Positions 48,701 to 60,800 of a stretch of 64,000 bases of DNA are shown here, piece by piece; positions within the stretch are counted from its first letter, which is position 1, and every line of letters begins with the position of its first letter. The stretch covers positions 7,078,001 to 7,142,000 of the forward strand of contig NC_062235.1 in NCBI RefSeq assembly GCF_905475465.1, written 5' to 3'. The stretch comes from Pieris napi. Taxonomy: Eukaryota > Arthropoda > Insecta > Lepidoptera > Pieridae. Below the pieces are notes generated by a model. The model was not told where the DNA came from, did no database searches, and saw only the letters and a program-made list of their open reading frames with translations. Made by a program: the position numbers and the translations under genes.

Positions 48701-51700
48701 TATCCGTTATAGAAAATTTAACGGCATCAAACAAAACAATAAAAATTGTTGAATGCAAACATTTCTTGTAAAACAACGTACACAAATAAAAAATTGTGTT
48801 GATGTTATAAATTTTTGGCAAAAACACAGCTACAGCTAACCAGCGTCTCTAACTGCGCAAAATGTAACAATTTTACGATTTGATCACTATAATTGGCCAT
48901 ACCGTGTATTGGCTATGCATTTAGTCATTTACTTCGCTGATTTTCCCTCATATTAAACGGTAATTATAAACGGATCTGGCCTGTATTTATATTTTGTATA
49001 TTATTATTTATTTTTTTAAATAACCGATAATTATAATACATACTATGAAAATCTTATTTTGGATTTTCTCTTCCAATAGCGACTTCCCTAAGCTCTGGGC
49101 ATTGAAAAACTCACAGCGACAACGCATTGCAGTCTAACACGTACAGAATAAATTATTAGAATTTCCGACTTGAATTCATATTCAAATAACTATTGAAATG
49201 ATTCATACTTTCTGTCACTATATAAAGTATACAAATTTTGAAGAAAGTACCTTTATGAGTAAATTCAAGTAAAACTTATTTAACTGATAACCTTTAATCA
49301 TTTATCAACCATATATTTTTAAAATTGTATTATGGTTACACTGTATATATACTGCGCAAACAATTATTTGAATTTGTTCCATTTAAAGAGACCTTGAAAT
49401 TAACTAGAATTTCTCATTATCTATATCTAATTGAAATTTCAGAGCAATTGGTTCACGATGGGTGTGTGCTATGTGGTGGTTTTTCGCCGTGATCGTGTGT
49501 CAAACATATATAGCCCAGCTATCAGCTTCCATGACATCTGCCCTAGAAAATGAACCAATAAACAGAGTAGAGGATCTAGCTAAGCAAAATAAAATTCTCT
49601 ATGGCGCTATTCGTGGGGGATCTACTCTAGACTTCTTCAAAGTAAGATTAATTAATAGCTGATTTACGTACATATACACATATATACATACAGCATACTA
49701 ATAACTAGAATAAAACGTGGACTTCTTTGCACAATTACGTTTCATTATTACCGGTTGACATTCTTGATTTTAATGTCCAATTATAATTTCCATCTCTGTG
49801 GATTAGTGATACATACGTACAACCCGGAGCGACAAACAACAAATCCTAGGTCCAATTTTCTATATTTAAACGAAACTTAATTGTACTAATTAAAATACAC
49901 AAAATTTTTGTGCAATTTGTATAAGATAACATATATATTATTATAGTATTATACTCGTACACAATTATAAACCTTACTTTCGAATGAATTGTTAAACGGA
50001 ATAAAATTCAGTTGTGAAGTTCGGCAACGCTTTGTAGCGATTTCTACTAGGTTGTTTTAAGTGTCTTGTAACTGTATGTGTCTGTCGCATAAACAACAAG
50101 CGTTACAATGCCCAAAGTGACGTTAACATGGTTTAAAAGCAGTGGCACTACAAACCCTTAGGGTCTTATTTTCAGATCCGCATCTGTTTCTTGATGATTT
50201 TTTTCTCACACGTCAATTTTTAGAGTAAAAGCGTTCCGGTTTCCTCACGATGTTTTCCATCATCGTACACGCGAGTGAGTGTTAAATGCCCAATAGAAAG
50301 AAAAGTTAATTGTGTTCAAAAGTACACAGCCACGATTCAAAGGCTCTGGGTTCGAATCATTCTGGATTCTGGGTTTAGAGCACGCTAAAGTCACTAGCCC
50401 AACACTGCTTAATGAACTTCGTTAATTTCTAATCTCTCATTAAGAAAAGCATTTTAGCTTTAAACAACCCAAGTTTTGCCATATTTTAGAGTTCAAAGGA
50501 CAAAATGTTCCGTCGTATGTATGACAATATGATGGCCAATCCAGTTGTTCTATTAGAGAGTAATGACGAAGGTGAACGACGAGTTCTCCACGCGAAAAAC
50601 AAATACGCCTTTTTCATGGAATCGTGCACTATTGAGTACAAATTAAAAAGAAACTGCAACCTCAAGAAAGTCGGCGGTGAATTAGATTCCAAAGACTACG
50701 GGATCGCGATGCCAGCAAGTATGCTTACTATCTACTTCTATTACTATTCTAAGGCCTTGATCAACTCATAACAGATTAATTAATATGTATGTATGTTAAG
50801 GAATTATTCGAGTTATCTATTAATAAAGTTGTAGATATTATTATCGGGCTATTTTTATATAATAACATCTTCAATAGATTTTCTCATGAAGAAATATAGT
50901 GGCTTGTTATGGCTTTATGCATTTTTCTATTGCTTAAAGAATATAAAGAGAGGCTTTCTTTACACTTCTTCGCGTCTATTAAGAATTTAAAAAAAGGAAA
51001 CATTCATTTTGTGACGTACATTATCTATACATATATGAATATATATATATATATATAATGAATAAATTATATTTTAAATAAATTAGCTAGGTATATCGTA
51101 TAGTATGAACTTATAGAACACATGTGTTAATTTACAGATTCCCCCTTCCGGACACACATAAACAGAGCGATATTGGAACTAAAGGAGTTCGCGATTATCG
51201 ATAAAATTAAACGTAAATGGTGGGAAGAAAAATACGAAGCAAGACAATGCGATGTAAGTTTAATATTTTATATCATTAACAATACTGTTATAGGTTACAG
51301 TTAAAGTTATGATAACATACGTAATTAAGTCCGGATCATTTAACTGTTAACACGACACGACGTCACTATAGGCTTCGTGGAAGAGACGCGACTACTTTTA
51401 TTAATCACTTTTTAGGGCAATAATGAGTTAGGTCGCTGTGTGGTCGGCACATGCATGATGAGCCTTAACTGTAGTAGTACGCTGGCGCATCGACCCAAAA
51501 TGATCCTTGGCTTCCGAAATGAGAGAACTTTTGCTTCTTCAATCGGACACTTGAAGTTTACGTAGGTCACTCTCCACTGAGTCTTCCCAGCGATATCTGG
51601 GCCTGCCGACAAATCGACGACCCTACTTTGCCACGGAAAACTTTACCTAAAGTAGCATCAAAGACAATTAGTACCATTACTTAAGCTCATTAGAGCGCTC

Positions 51701-53541
51701 CTCTTAAAAACCTCGAGTTTAACTTTTAATTCCGGCAAAAAAATTAATGCGAATTTATAATAATGGTTATTTATAACAGAAAACTTTTAGATTGCATTAA
51801 ACTTAGTTGCACTTACTGATTTTTATTAATAAAATTGGAAACAAGCTGCAGGACGATGGTGAACGAACAAAACTAATGTTTTATGCAATTTAATAAATCG
51901 TCACACACTCCATTGTTTAAAAAGCTAAAATAAGTGCGTTTGTTGCGCACGTGTTAGTGAACAGGAAACTAAAATAATGAACTACATTTTGAAAAATCTA
52001 TCCATCAGCATTATTTTCTATGTACTCTTTACGGAACTCAACAACTAATCTTGGACTTAGAGAGAGAATATTTAACCTGCGCCCGATACGCTTGTTATCA
52101 ATCCCAACATTTTGTATGCACGTTCGGAGTGTATTTACTGGCTGCAATAGTGACATTCAATATCAATTTAGACAGAATATATTAAACAGTTTACTGCAAA
52201 CAGATGCAAATACAGTCAAAATCTGTTATAACGATATCAAAGGAACTACTCATGTTTGGTCGTAACAACCGATAGTCGTAACAGCCGATGACATTTTTAT
52301 TAAGTACCTAATACAATAGAATTCAGCCGGGACCTTCGATTTTGGTCAATATAAACGGTATGTTATTTCTAAAGGATGTCGTCGTAAACGGTTATGGCTG
52401 TAGTTTCAACGTTTTTAGTTTGTTTTTAAAACAACATATTTGAAAACCTAGTTCTCCAAATCATTGTAATAATTAAAAAATTAAATAAATTCGCATTTTT
52501 TATTAATATCATTTAAATGACTTGTACTTGCAATCCAAAAAAAATACCATTTGTATTTCTAAACCTAGGTTAAATAACCTTTCGACGTAGACAATTCATC
52601 GGCAAATTAATATGTTAATTTCAGGGCAACACTGACGAGAGCGACGTGGAAGGAGACTTGGAAATGGAAAATTTAATAGGTGCTTTCCTGGTCTTAATTG
52701 TCGGTCTGGTGCTAAGCTTAATTATAACGGCCGCTGAATTTATGAACGAAGTACGGAACATTGTGATCAGGGAGCAGGTAGGTTCACAATCATAATTTAA
52801 TTAGAACCTTTTGAATATCAAAGATAATTCAACAATTTAATGTTACGACAACTGATTAAAACGCAATTTATCACTTTCACCAGCTTAAAAAACTCATGTG
52901 TGATAAAATTGCTATATTGACAGCGAACAAAGGACACATTTGTACAACACAAGTCGTTATCCTTATAATATAATAAGGAAAGAAATTTGATTCGGTTATA
53001 ATTGCATACCTACATAAAACATTGTATTTATATGTATAAACTAGTGGACCCGATAGACGTTGTCCTGCATGATATTTCAAGCAATTAGTAAAGCAAAGTA
53101 TGATAGTACCGACTGCAGCGCCACCTGGCGGGCTGATTTGTGAATCTAAACCATTCCTAGATCCCCTTGAACACACACAAAAAATTTCATCTTAATCGGT
53201 CCAGTCGTTTGAGAGAAGTTCAGTGACATACACACTCACAGAAGAATTATATATATACAGATTAACAACCATAATTTTAGTAGGAGAAATAATGATTATA
53301 AAATTTTCAAAAATCACCAATATTCGATGTTCAAAAGTAATAACAATTTACTTTTCAGGTATCTCACAAAGAAGTTTTTATGAAAGAGCTAAAGGCGTCG
53401 TTAAACTTTTTCCAACTCCAAAAGCCGGTACTCCGCAATCCGAGTCGAGCACCATCCATTGCCTCTGACACCACTGAAAATAATATGAAACGAGCTGCCA
53501 ATATTGAGAACTTCATTGAATTTGAAAAAGAACCTATGTGA
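39674..53541 (+). CDS. Gene 3: divergent ionotropic glutamate receptor (949 aa)
   Basis: Glutamate receptor channel subunit. Exons: 39674-39761, 40770-40874, 41463-41537, 42075-42395, 42780-42871, 43255-43371, 44093-44284, 44812-44970, 45450-45650, 46678-46935, 47378-47601, 48427-48564, 49443-49641, 50490-50718, 51138-51253, 52625-52777, 53359-53541. All GT-AG, phases consistent, 2,850 nt including TGA, no internal stop. It has the full domain order of the family, but the M3 gate motif is heavily altered (TYIAQLSAS) and the N-terminal domain carries an Asp/Asn-rich insert. The open frame and kept ligand contacts argue against a pseudogene. It shares a start region with gene 2. Confidence 0.9.
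40055..40475 (-). repeat. Non-LTR retrotransposon 3' region, minus copy
   Basis: Matches 34990-35560 in the same orientation (ACACAATGTACACTTATGAA, CATTACACCATGTTCCACAT, CAGCAGGAGGCATGGTGAAA). A plus-strand copy of the same family follows at 40590-40735, giving an inverted pair in gene 3 intron 1. Confidence 0.65.
40590..40735 (+). repeat. Non-LTR retrotransposon 3' end, plus copy
   Basis: GTGACAGAGAGTTTGTTGCC, ACGCCCTTGATTTGAGAACT and TACATGAATAAATTATATTT match the family. Confidence 0.6.
43110..43235 (+). repeat. CR1-like retrotransposon 3' fragment in the extra intron of gene 3
   Basis: AAAAGGCCGGCAACACACTT, GATGGCGGAATCACTTATCA and GTTTGCCCCTATAAAATG belong to a common lepidopteran repeat, also at 47223-47330 and, longer and coding, in reverse at 55875-56150. 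It fills a third of the 383-bp intron between exons 5 and 6. Confidence 0.6.
44318..44729 (-). mobile_element. Helitron-like family B, minus-strand copy
   Basis: Starts CTAGCTGGCCTGGCGAACAT and ends with the reverse of TCTATATATATAAAAATGAA; on its own strand it sits between A and T. In the intron after exon 7, beginning 34 bp beyond the exon's donor. Confidence 0.7.
46430..46571 (+). repeat. GC-rich block ending AAGACGTTATCACGTCAAAA
   Basis: Second occurrence of the block type seen at 19180-19354; the closing 20-mer at 46552-46571 differs by one base. Confidence 0.4.
47223..47330 (+). repeat. CR1-like retrotransposon 3' fragment
   Basis: AAAAGGCCGGCAACGCACTC, GAGCCCTCTGGCATTAAGTG and CAGGTGAGCCTCCTGCACGT. 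Ends about 50 bp before exon 11. Confidence 0.6.
50135..50410 (-). mobile_element. SINE S1, diverged
   Basis: Reverse strand keeps CAGTGTTGGGCTAGTGACTT, ACATCGTGAGGAAACCGGAA and GTTTGTAGTGCCACTG. Confidence 0.55.
51410..51640 (-). pseudogene. Dead C-terminus of a non-LTR reverse transcriptase
   Basis: The minus strand reads GRRFVGRPRYRWEDSVESDL, then RKLQVSD, a stop, and SLISEAKDHFGSMRQ, a recognisable tail of insect endonuclease/reverse transcriptase polyproteins. It is interrupted by stops and has no intact upstream part. In gene 3 intron 15. Confidence 0.6.
53041..53261 (-). mobile_element. Helitron-like family C, complete short copy
   Basis: From CTAGTGGACCCGATAGACGT to the reverse of TCTGTATATATATAATTCTT; on its own strand flanked by A and T. 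Carries CATCTTAATCGGTCCAGTCG. Lies about 100 bp before the last exon of gene 3. Confidence 0.65.
53359..53541 (+). CDS. Gene 3 last exon: cytoplasmic tail
   Basis: Reads VSHKEVFMKELKASLNFF, then a Ser/Asn-rich link, and ends MKRAANIENFIEFEKEPM before TGA at 53539-53541. The opening and the end match the tails of the paralogues. Several AATAAA-like strings follow in the AT-rich flank (for instance about 54207), so the polyadenylation site cannot be fixed. Confidence 0.85.
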   Translation, partial: VSHKEVFMKELKASLNFFQLQKPVLRNPSRAPSIASDTTENNMKRAANIENFIEFEKEPM

Positions 53542-54944
53542 AATCTGTTATATATGAAAACTCATAATTATAATGAAGAAACTAATATAGATATAAAACT
53601 TACAATGATCGTTAACTAATTGTAGATTTTACTTTTTATTTTAGTTTGCCAATATTGTAAAAATACACTTGTAACAATTGTTTTATTACCGCATTCTATG
53701 TTTGGCCTATTCGGCTTATACCGCCGAATTCCTATTATTACCTAGGTACATACCTACTATTCGGTCAGCCGAATACTTGAGCAATATGTTTGGCGGAAGA
53801 TAATATAGGTGATGGTATTGATGATGAATTTCTTATAGTCGTTAAAGCAGTCAGGTGAACAACTTGTCATTTTTAATTTACTCAACAATTCACTATAGAT
53901 GCCAAACCTTTCATACAAATGTTTTTAAAACGACGGGACGCATGAAACCAAGGGAACCAAATAGGAAACATTCTTTTTCTCTATGTCATATATCAATAAT
54001 TGAATGACGTATTTTTAACAATTATGGTTTACTTAACATTTTAACAATAACACAGGCCGAATATGTATGCAGAATATTTTTAATATTTATTTTGTGTTAT
54101 AATAACATCGTATTTGTTTTTTTTTCATTTTATTTTTTATTTAAAAAAAATGTCATGAATAAGTTTTAAAATAGTTTTCATTAATTAATCATTTCTTTTC
54201 ATATCTAAATAAAACTAAGTATTTATCAATAGCTATTGGTCTTAAGTACCAATTTTTAATATTACAAAGCTTGCTGTGTTAATTATTTGATATTACTATG
54301 ATTTTTTATTCCTAAATAATTATATATTTACAATGTATATTCGCTGAGGCTTGGCGGACCCATGCGATTTCTTCAATACCAAAAGTCCCCTCGTGAGTTG
54401 TGTGCTGCGATTTTGCGGGCTACTCGATTGTGAGGAAGTTGCATGGATCTAGTTAGCGCCGCGCCTTCTTAAGTTAGATTATTTTTACACGTGTGTATCC
54501 TTTTTATAACATATTTTTATAAGTATCTGATTGTCCGTGTGTGTTGTTTAAGATCAAAAATAAAATAAAATAGATAAGCAACGTAAAAATGAGTGGGATG
54601 CTAATTTGCCTAACTCTCAAAACAAATTCTGATAAGCTAAATGCCTAATTACTGTTTATTTTTCGTAACGAAGTATTTTCAGACTAATTATCTTTTGTAT
54701 AAAAATCTATTTCTTTTGAATTAAATAATTTATTATAACTGAATAGTTCGTTAACAAACAAAATTGTAAGCCCATTTTGTAATAAGCTTTGTGAAATAAT
54801 TACAATTCTATTAATATAATAAATAAATATAAGGACAAATTTTATTGAATTTCAAAAAGATTCCTTATTAATTGGTTTTTAAGAATTTTATAGTTTTTAT
54901 ATAAACCCAGTGGTCTAAGGTAACTGTTTCCCTAATATTTTTTA

Positions 54945-55112
54945 ATTACAGGTAAGTAGGTGGTCGCATGCCATTGCTTTGATCTCATACATTCTTCTTT
55001 TGTAACGATGTTTACTATTACCGGCCAATATCAATTCCATTGTTGTACAACCGGGGTTCAAACACACGACCTCAGGGTCAGCCGCGCTAAGTTACTAGGA
55101 TAAACACTGCTC
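54945..55112 (-). mobile_element. SINE S1, truncated
   Basis: Reverse strand shows CAGTGTTTATCCTAGTAACT, the ACCTGAGGTCGTGTGTTTGA-like box B region (diverged) and a GTAAACATCGTTACAAAAG body remnant. Confidence 0.45.
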
Positions 55113-55874
55113 TTAAATTAAACTATCTTAACTACATATATAGAAAGATTCCTGCGTGAAGTGTTAATATAGAAAACCTCTCAGATATCGGTTAAGTAGT
55201 TTATATACATAGTAATGCACGAGCGCATTCGTCCCAGACGTACATTACTGAAGGTCACATAACGATAAGGTACCTGCTGCCTCGCTAGTGATATCTCTCT
55301 ACTTCCTTCACTCAGTAGCTTTTCTTAGCGTAGGTGTTATGGATAGACCCGCTAGAGTCGTGACTTGGTCACACCAGCGCGGCGGGTTCGTGATCTCCCC
55401 GCTGTCTTTTGCCTTCTACCTTGCCATGACAATGAGTCTGGATTATCTGGTTTGCAGCGGGCGAAATGACCAAAGGTTGCATTGATTCTGCCTAATTTAT
55501 TGATATTTTCTTTTAGCAGTTCATAGTATGCCTTCAAGAAGCTTCGTCCAACAAAACATCTCATAATATATTTATTGAAATTTACCTACGATTTTTATTG
55601 CGTAATAGAGTAATTACTTATTAATTAAAGACTATGTTTAATTTGACCTTCAATATTCTTTATTTTGATTCAACTCGCAAGTTATATTGTTTGCGGTTTT
55701 ATAAACGTTATAATATTATCTTAACAAATCAACAGAAACAATGAAATCGGTCGTATATACACATTCAATCTGTAATCTCTTTTAATCTAAATTTATTGTT
55801 ATTTAAATTGATTGGGTATTTTCCTATAATTATACCTACGTAAAATGATATTCATGTTTTTTTATTAGTTACTA

Positions 55875-56150
55875 TGCTCGGTATTTTTTTATGTAATAGG
55901 AGGCAAACAGACAGAAGGATACCGCCCGCCCTTGGACACTTACACTGCCAGAAGGCTCGCAAGTGCGATGCCGGCCTTTCAAGAATTGGTACGCTCTTTT
56001 CTTGAAGGAACCTAAGTCGAATTGGTTCGGAAATACTTCAGTGGGCAGCTGGTCCCACATAGCGGTGGTGGGCGGCAATAACTTAGAAAGCCTTAGAAAA
56101 CGCTCAGTTGTGGAACGACAAACGTCGGGGTGATACGAATGGTATTTTGT
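55875..56150 (-). pseudogene. CR1-like retrotransposon: C-terminal coding fragment plus 3' end
   Basis: The minus strand reads PPTTAMWDQLPTEVF, then FDLGSFKKRAYQFLKGR and runs into the GGCCGGC-type repeat also found at 43110 and 47223. The LWN/DxLP...FK motif is the usual C-terminus of arthropod CR1/jockey reverse transcriptases, so it explains where that non-coding repeat comes from. Truncated. Confidence 0.6.
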
Positions 56151-56269
56151 ATTCTGCCTTGACGTCCGTCAATGAAACTCAGCTGCAGGTATTAATAAAA
56201 TTTGTCAGTTATATTTCAAATAATTATATAAGCAAACTCAAATCCTGTCATCATTCTACTCCATTACCT

Positions 56270-57215
56270 CAGTATTGAAGAATCCATTTATTCGGTCCGC
56301 TGCATGAATTGACCAGGACTCTGATCTGTACAAAAATATGGAAAACAACAAAGTTCTGATGAGCCGGCTCTTGGTTTCGACACGTTTCTGTTTTGCGATA
56401 TTCTGATCAGTTTGCTAATTGCTGCTGTTGCCATCTGTGTTCGCCTACGGATTTCCCCTTCATATCCTCCCTGGTTACTAGTGATTCTCAATATAAAAAT
56501 TTGTCCACAAATTCAAAGTCCAGCAGTTCTCCAGAACGTGTGAGGAGTCCATCCCGATCCACTAACGTGACTTGCCTTTACCTTATTAATAGAAAGACCG
56601 ACCATTCGCTTGCTTGCTGCACTCTGGTAAAAAAATCCGCCATTTCTCGTTCCGAGGAGGCAATTAACGTTGTGTCTGCGTATCGGAGGTTCTTTGGTTC
56701 CCTCTAATCAAAATGCCTCCACCCCAATCTTTCATTGCTACCCACATAATATATTCGACATAAATATTGAACAGAAGGATGAATCCCTGTCAAACCCCTC
56801 CTTTGGCTAAACCGGCTTGTTCGTTGACTGTTTGTCTGCAGATATGATTGTAACCGTCCGATAACTATGTGGCACAAATATGGAGCACTTTTCTACCGTG
56901 CGATATAAGAGGTACTTGTTCGATAATTTTCGCACTTCTATGTCGAGTGATTCTGCCCAGTCCTTTTGTTACTTGCCCGATTCCCAGATCTGGGAGTCTA
57001 TCTAAGATCTACATGTCTTTAATGATTTGGACACCTTTTTCTGCGAGGTTATTTAGTTCTTCAGCGAATATATTTTCATTTCCGGTGGACATGTTTACTT
57101 TAATTTTCCTCAGCGCTTCCCTGATCTCAGATTCCAATATTTTAGGCTCAAGGTTTTCACTCGGCGTCAGTGACTCGTAGACTTGTATTAGTTTTGGCAA
57201 TACAATCGCCACCTA
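56270..57215 (-). pseudogene. Dead non-LTR reverse transcriptase
   Basis: In order on the minus strand: LEPKILESEIREALRKIK with STGNENIFAEEL; LLFNIYVEYIMWVAMKDW; LRYADTTLIASSEREMADFF (the catalytic YADD has lost one Asp); GLSINKVK-like region; SRITSNQGGYEGEIRRRTQM; SIHAADR. Several frame shifts and stops separate these blocks, so it is inactive. Confidence 0.7.
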
Positions 57216-57842
57216 TCAGTTACCTGATCAATCTCGGTTAGAAGTTCTACAATAATACATATTTATTAAACTTCTTCAGTCCTAGCCTCTAGGATAAACA
57301 CTTCTCTTTAATATAATAAGTGCCTTAATAGAGTATAAAATATAACATTGTAAGACACCTGCATGACATGGAAAAATCATCTCATACCTCGTATTAGGTT
57401 TAGCGCAAAAGCGTTACCACTGATGTTTGTACTTAGATAATTTAAAAATCGTTGCAATAACATTACTAGCTACATCAATATCATACGTTATGATAATAGC
57501 AGTTGACACACGTATTTCTATTACAAATAATATGTACACAAATAAGCTAATCCATTATACCTTGTAGGATGTGATTGGGAGTTGATACGTAGCATCCGGG
57601 GGCTGCACGTGGTATCTTCGCAGGCGCGTGCGACAAACGGAACCACAGAGTTGATATATCGAAACTGTGAGATCCATTATTGACGTAACAATGACCATAC
57701 TTTGAGTAACATAGAAAGTGTACGTTAGTAATCCATCATGCGACGTACGTGACGAGCAGGATGCGTTTGATTGCGTTCGCGCAGTTGCGAAAGAACGCCA
57801 AATCTTTAATCTGGTTCAGTGGCGCGGGAGCCACCAAGCGTG

Positions 57843-60800
57843 ATGGCCGTGTCTTGGGTTTCTGTGGCCTTCCTTGCCGCTACGGCGTTAGGGGCTTCTA
57901 TTGGACGTAAGTAAAATAAGCACATTTGCTAACTAACTTTCAGTATTAATTTTGTTTGGATATTTTATACATTTTTAATCTGCATTACGGTATAATTCCA
58001 TTTATATTAGCAGACTCTTTTCATGGTAGTATGGTAAATAAATTTCGAACGAATTTAACTACTTCTTATATTTGAAATAATACTACAACTGTTTGATTCG
58101 ATTAAACAAAGTCTATGTAAAAATTAATTGAATTAATTTTGGTGTACCTTACACAAGTTGAGGCGTTATGTTACTAGATATTTGCTTTGTTAATTCGATA
58201 CCTAGATAAATAATGTCTGTCATTACATTCCTCTATATAATTTCAGTCACCATTAAAGATATGAATCAGAGATTGTTTCAGATCTTACAAAACAAAAACA
58301 TATATATTTTTGCTTCGTCTGGATTCGAATTTACAGTATTTTGTTTTAGAATTTTCTGTCACTGACTTTAGATTATAAGTATTTATAAAAACAAAAAGTA
58401 TTTCTTATATCTCGTGAATAATTATACTTATAATTAAATAAATAAATTAATTTTAACAGTATTTATCAGACCATAAGTACCACCTACTTATTAGTGTCTG
58501 TTCCTAGTGCTTGCGTAAAGGAATACGCGGTTAGACTGACATTAACCAGTTATGTCACTTATATAATTGTTTAACCTACTTACACTTGGCATACAAAGCA
58601 GAAATTACATACAAATCATTAAATATATAATTGACCTACTGACGTACCCTATAAAGGCTTTGTTTTGTATTTTTATAAAAGCATATAATCTGATAAACTC
58701 TAATTTAGGCACGTAAAGTTATTCGAAGAATACAAATAGCTTATAACCTTCCTCGTTAAATGAACTATCCAGCTACTGCTAACTATAATTATACAAACTT
58801 ATCAGCAGTTTGCAAAATAATATTACATATATATGTGTTGATTTTATGTCGTTAAGTGACATTGTGATTGAGATATACACAAAGATATATTTAATTAAGC
58901 TCTGCACTTCAAGATTGATATGTATTCCTTAAGGAATCGAATACACGCGCGTTTTTCAGTTGGCCTTGAAGTAAAACTTGGCATTGGTCTACTTTGAAAA
59001 AATATAGAGACGTTTTTAGAGAGAAATATAATATAAATAGAATTATAAATAAAAGTTAATTTTCAATCGGTTTTGAAAAATCTACATATTATCAAATGTG
59101 TCAAACACATAATGATATCATTACTGTTGACAAGTTGCAGTAGTGTCAACGATACAATGTGTCTAACGATCCATATTTATCATTTCTCCGGTCATCAACC
59201 TCTACCTTAGTTTCAGCAGTTACTGTATATTTTCGTGGCAAAATATAATAAAATTGAATTGAGATATTCAGTGGTGTGTAACATTGCAACTGTATGAAAA
59301 GTAATTTATTACCTTCTTGTGACAAATATAATAGATATTTGATGATGTCTTCTCGTGTATGCTACGAGAAATAACCTGCTATCTACCACGCGCCAACTTG
59401 AATCTTTAATTAGTGCCTGTGCACTTGAATCCCAGGGTCTAATGGGAACAAAATCAAAGTTGGAGGAAAGACTAATATAATGTATTTATTTATTTTAATT
59501 ATATATTAGCAGTGTTGGCCTAGTAGCTTCAGCATGTGACTCTCAACCCTGAAGTCGTAGGTTCGATCCCGGGCTGTGCACCAATGGGCTTTGTCTATGT
59601 GCACATTTAACATTCGCCCGAACGTGAAGGAAAACATCGTGAGGAAACTAAGTAATGTAAGGCTAAGGCTAGCCATTAGACCCGAAAAGTCGACGGCAAA
59701 TTATCATGAAACAGATACCGATTTTAGCGCCGCAAATTTAATTTTTATTTTTATTATATAAGATGACAAAATATAATTCGTACTTTGCTTTGAATTTCAG
59801 TTTCATTCATTCCATATCGGACCCCATCATTGGAAACGCCAATAAACACCAATCGTATAATGCGGATTCTAAAACGTGTATGTACGTAGCTAGGTCGGGA
59901 AATAATTCGGTGACGGATCGCACTTGTACATAGGCCTATATCGACGAACGACCTTTATCTAGAAAATCTTAAAAAAATATTTATTGATAAATCAGGCATA
60001 TAATAATGCCTGAACTTAAAAGTAGCCACCACCACCAACGAGTCGTTCGTATGTATACAGCCGATAGCACGAAATAGTACTGCACATTAGCCTATTAGTT
60101 ACCACAAATTACTAAACAACCACTGCAATATATCACTAACCCGTTAATTTATATTTGAATGGAGTGTTTGTGTTTATCAAGCGACCATTTACCTTGCAAT
60201 GTTTGCTGAAATATTGCCAAAATTAATATGTTATTTTTGAATGCACTTTGACGGAACTTTAAAAGATTTCAAGGGGGCCTCATAGCCTAGCGGTCTTATT
60301 AAGTGGCAGCTAGGTGAGGGGTACCGGGTTCGATTCCCGGTTCGAGGGCAAGTTTTAATTTAATTTAAATTTGTTCTCGGCCTTTGGGAGGGTTGTGCGG
60401 TACCGGGCGAGTGCCTAAACCGTACATGGAGGACATGATCGAATTTCTAAGGCAAAAAGCACGAATGATAAAAATCTCATACTTGACGCTGGCTAATGCA
60501 CAAACCGTGCCAGAGACATAAAAAAAAATCAAACAATTTACATAGTTTTAGTCTGAGGAAATGATATGCGAGTGTTAAAGACTTCCTCCCACGCGATGTT
60601 GATTTCGATAAATGCTATTTACTTTTACTGGCTACCTCATACTTTTGCATCTACTTTGAATAACAGTTGCGAATTGTTAATAGTTATCATTGAAACACAC
60701 ATAATAGCAATTTAAAAGTTAAGAATTTTCGAATTTCGCGTCCTACTTAAAATTTTGTAATCTGTTATGCGATTCGCGAAACTTGTTTATATTTTAAGCT

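Larger units (their letters stand above)
46678..52777 (+). other. Gene 3 ligand-binding domain and channel
   Basis: S1 starts IISRKAKPYF and contains Tyr482 (KYEGF) and Arg551 (DLTITEER); S2 keeps Ser717-Thr718 and Glu767 (FFME). The glutamate contacts are thus present. M1 is about 590-610, the pore loop reads SIMTQGCD (Thr649 at the Q/R site), M3 is WWFFAVIVC followed by TYIAQLSAS (678-686) in place of SYTANLAAF, M4 is about 855-876. Exon lengths 224, 138 and 199 bp equal those of genes 1 and 2. Confidence 0.88.
39762..53358 (+). other. Introns of gene 3: content
   Basis: Sixteen introns, about 380 bp to 1.4 kb. Recognised content: retrotransposon 3' ends (40055-40475, 40590-40735, 43110-43235, 47223-47330), a Helitron (44318-44729), a GC-rich block (46430-46571), a SINE (50135-50410), a TA run (51037-51058), a dead reverse transcriptase end (51410-51640) and a second Helitron (53041-53261). 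Nothing recognised in 40875-41462, 41538-42074, 42396-42779, 43372-44092, 44971-45449, 47602-48426 and 48565-49442. Confidence 0.6.
53542..57842. other. Intergenic region between genes 3 and 4
   Basis: 4.3 kb without an intact gene. Contains a SINE (54945-55112), a CR1-like 3' coding fragment (55875-56150) and a dead reverse transcriptase (56270-57215). From 53560 to 54930 and 55120 to 55860 nothing is recognised. The GC-richer 57560-57842 is the likely promoter region of gene 4. Confidence 0.55.

Noticed and set aside
49443..49641. Gene 3 as a pseudogene because of its broken gate motif
   Set aside because: Seventeen exons join without a stop or frame shift, all splice sites are GT-AG, and ligand contacts are kept.
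60270..60350. tRNA gene
   Set aside because: Box A and box B are good, but the ends do not pair as an acceptor stem and an SINE body with A-rich end follows.
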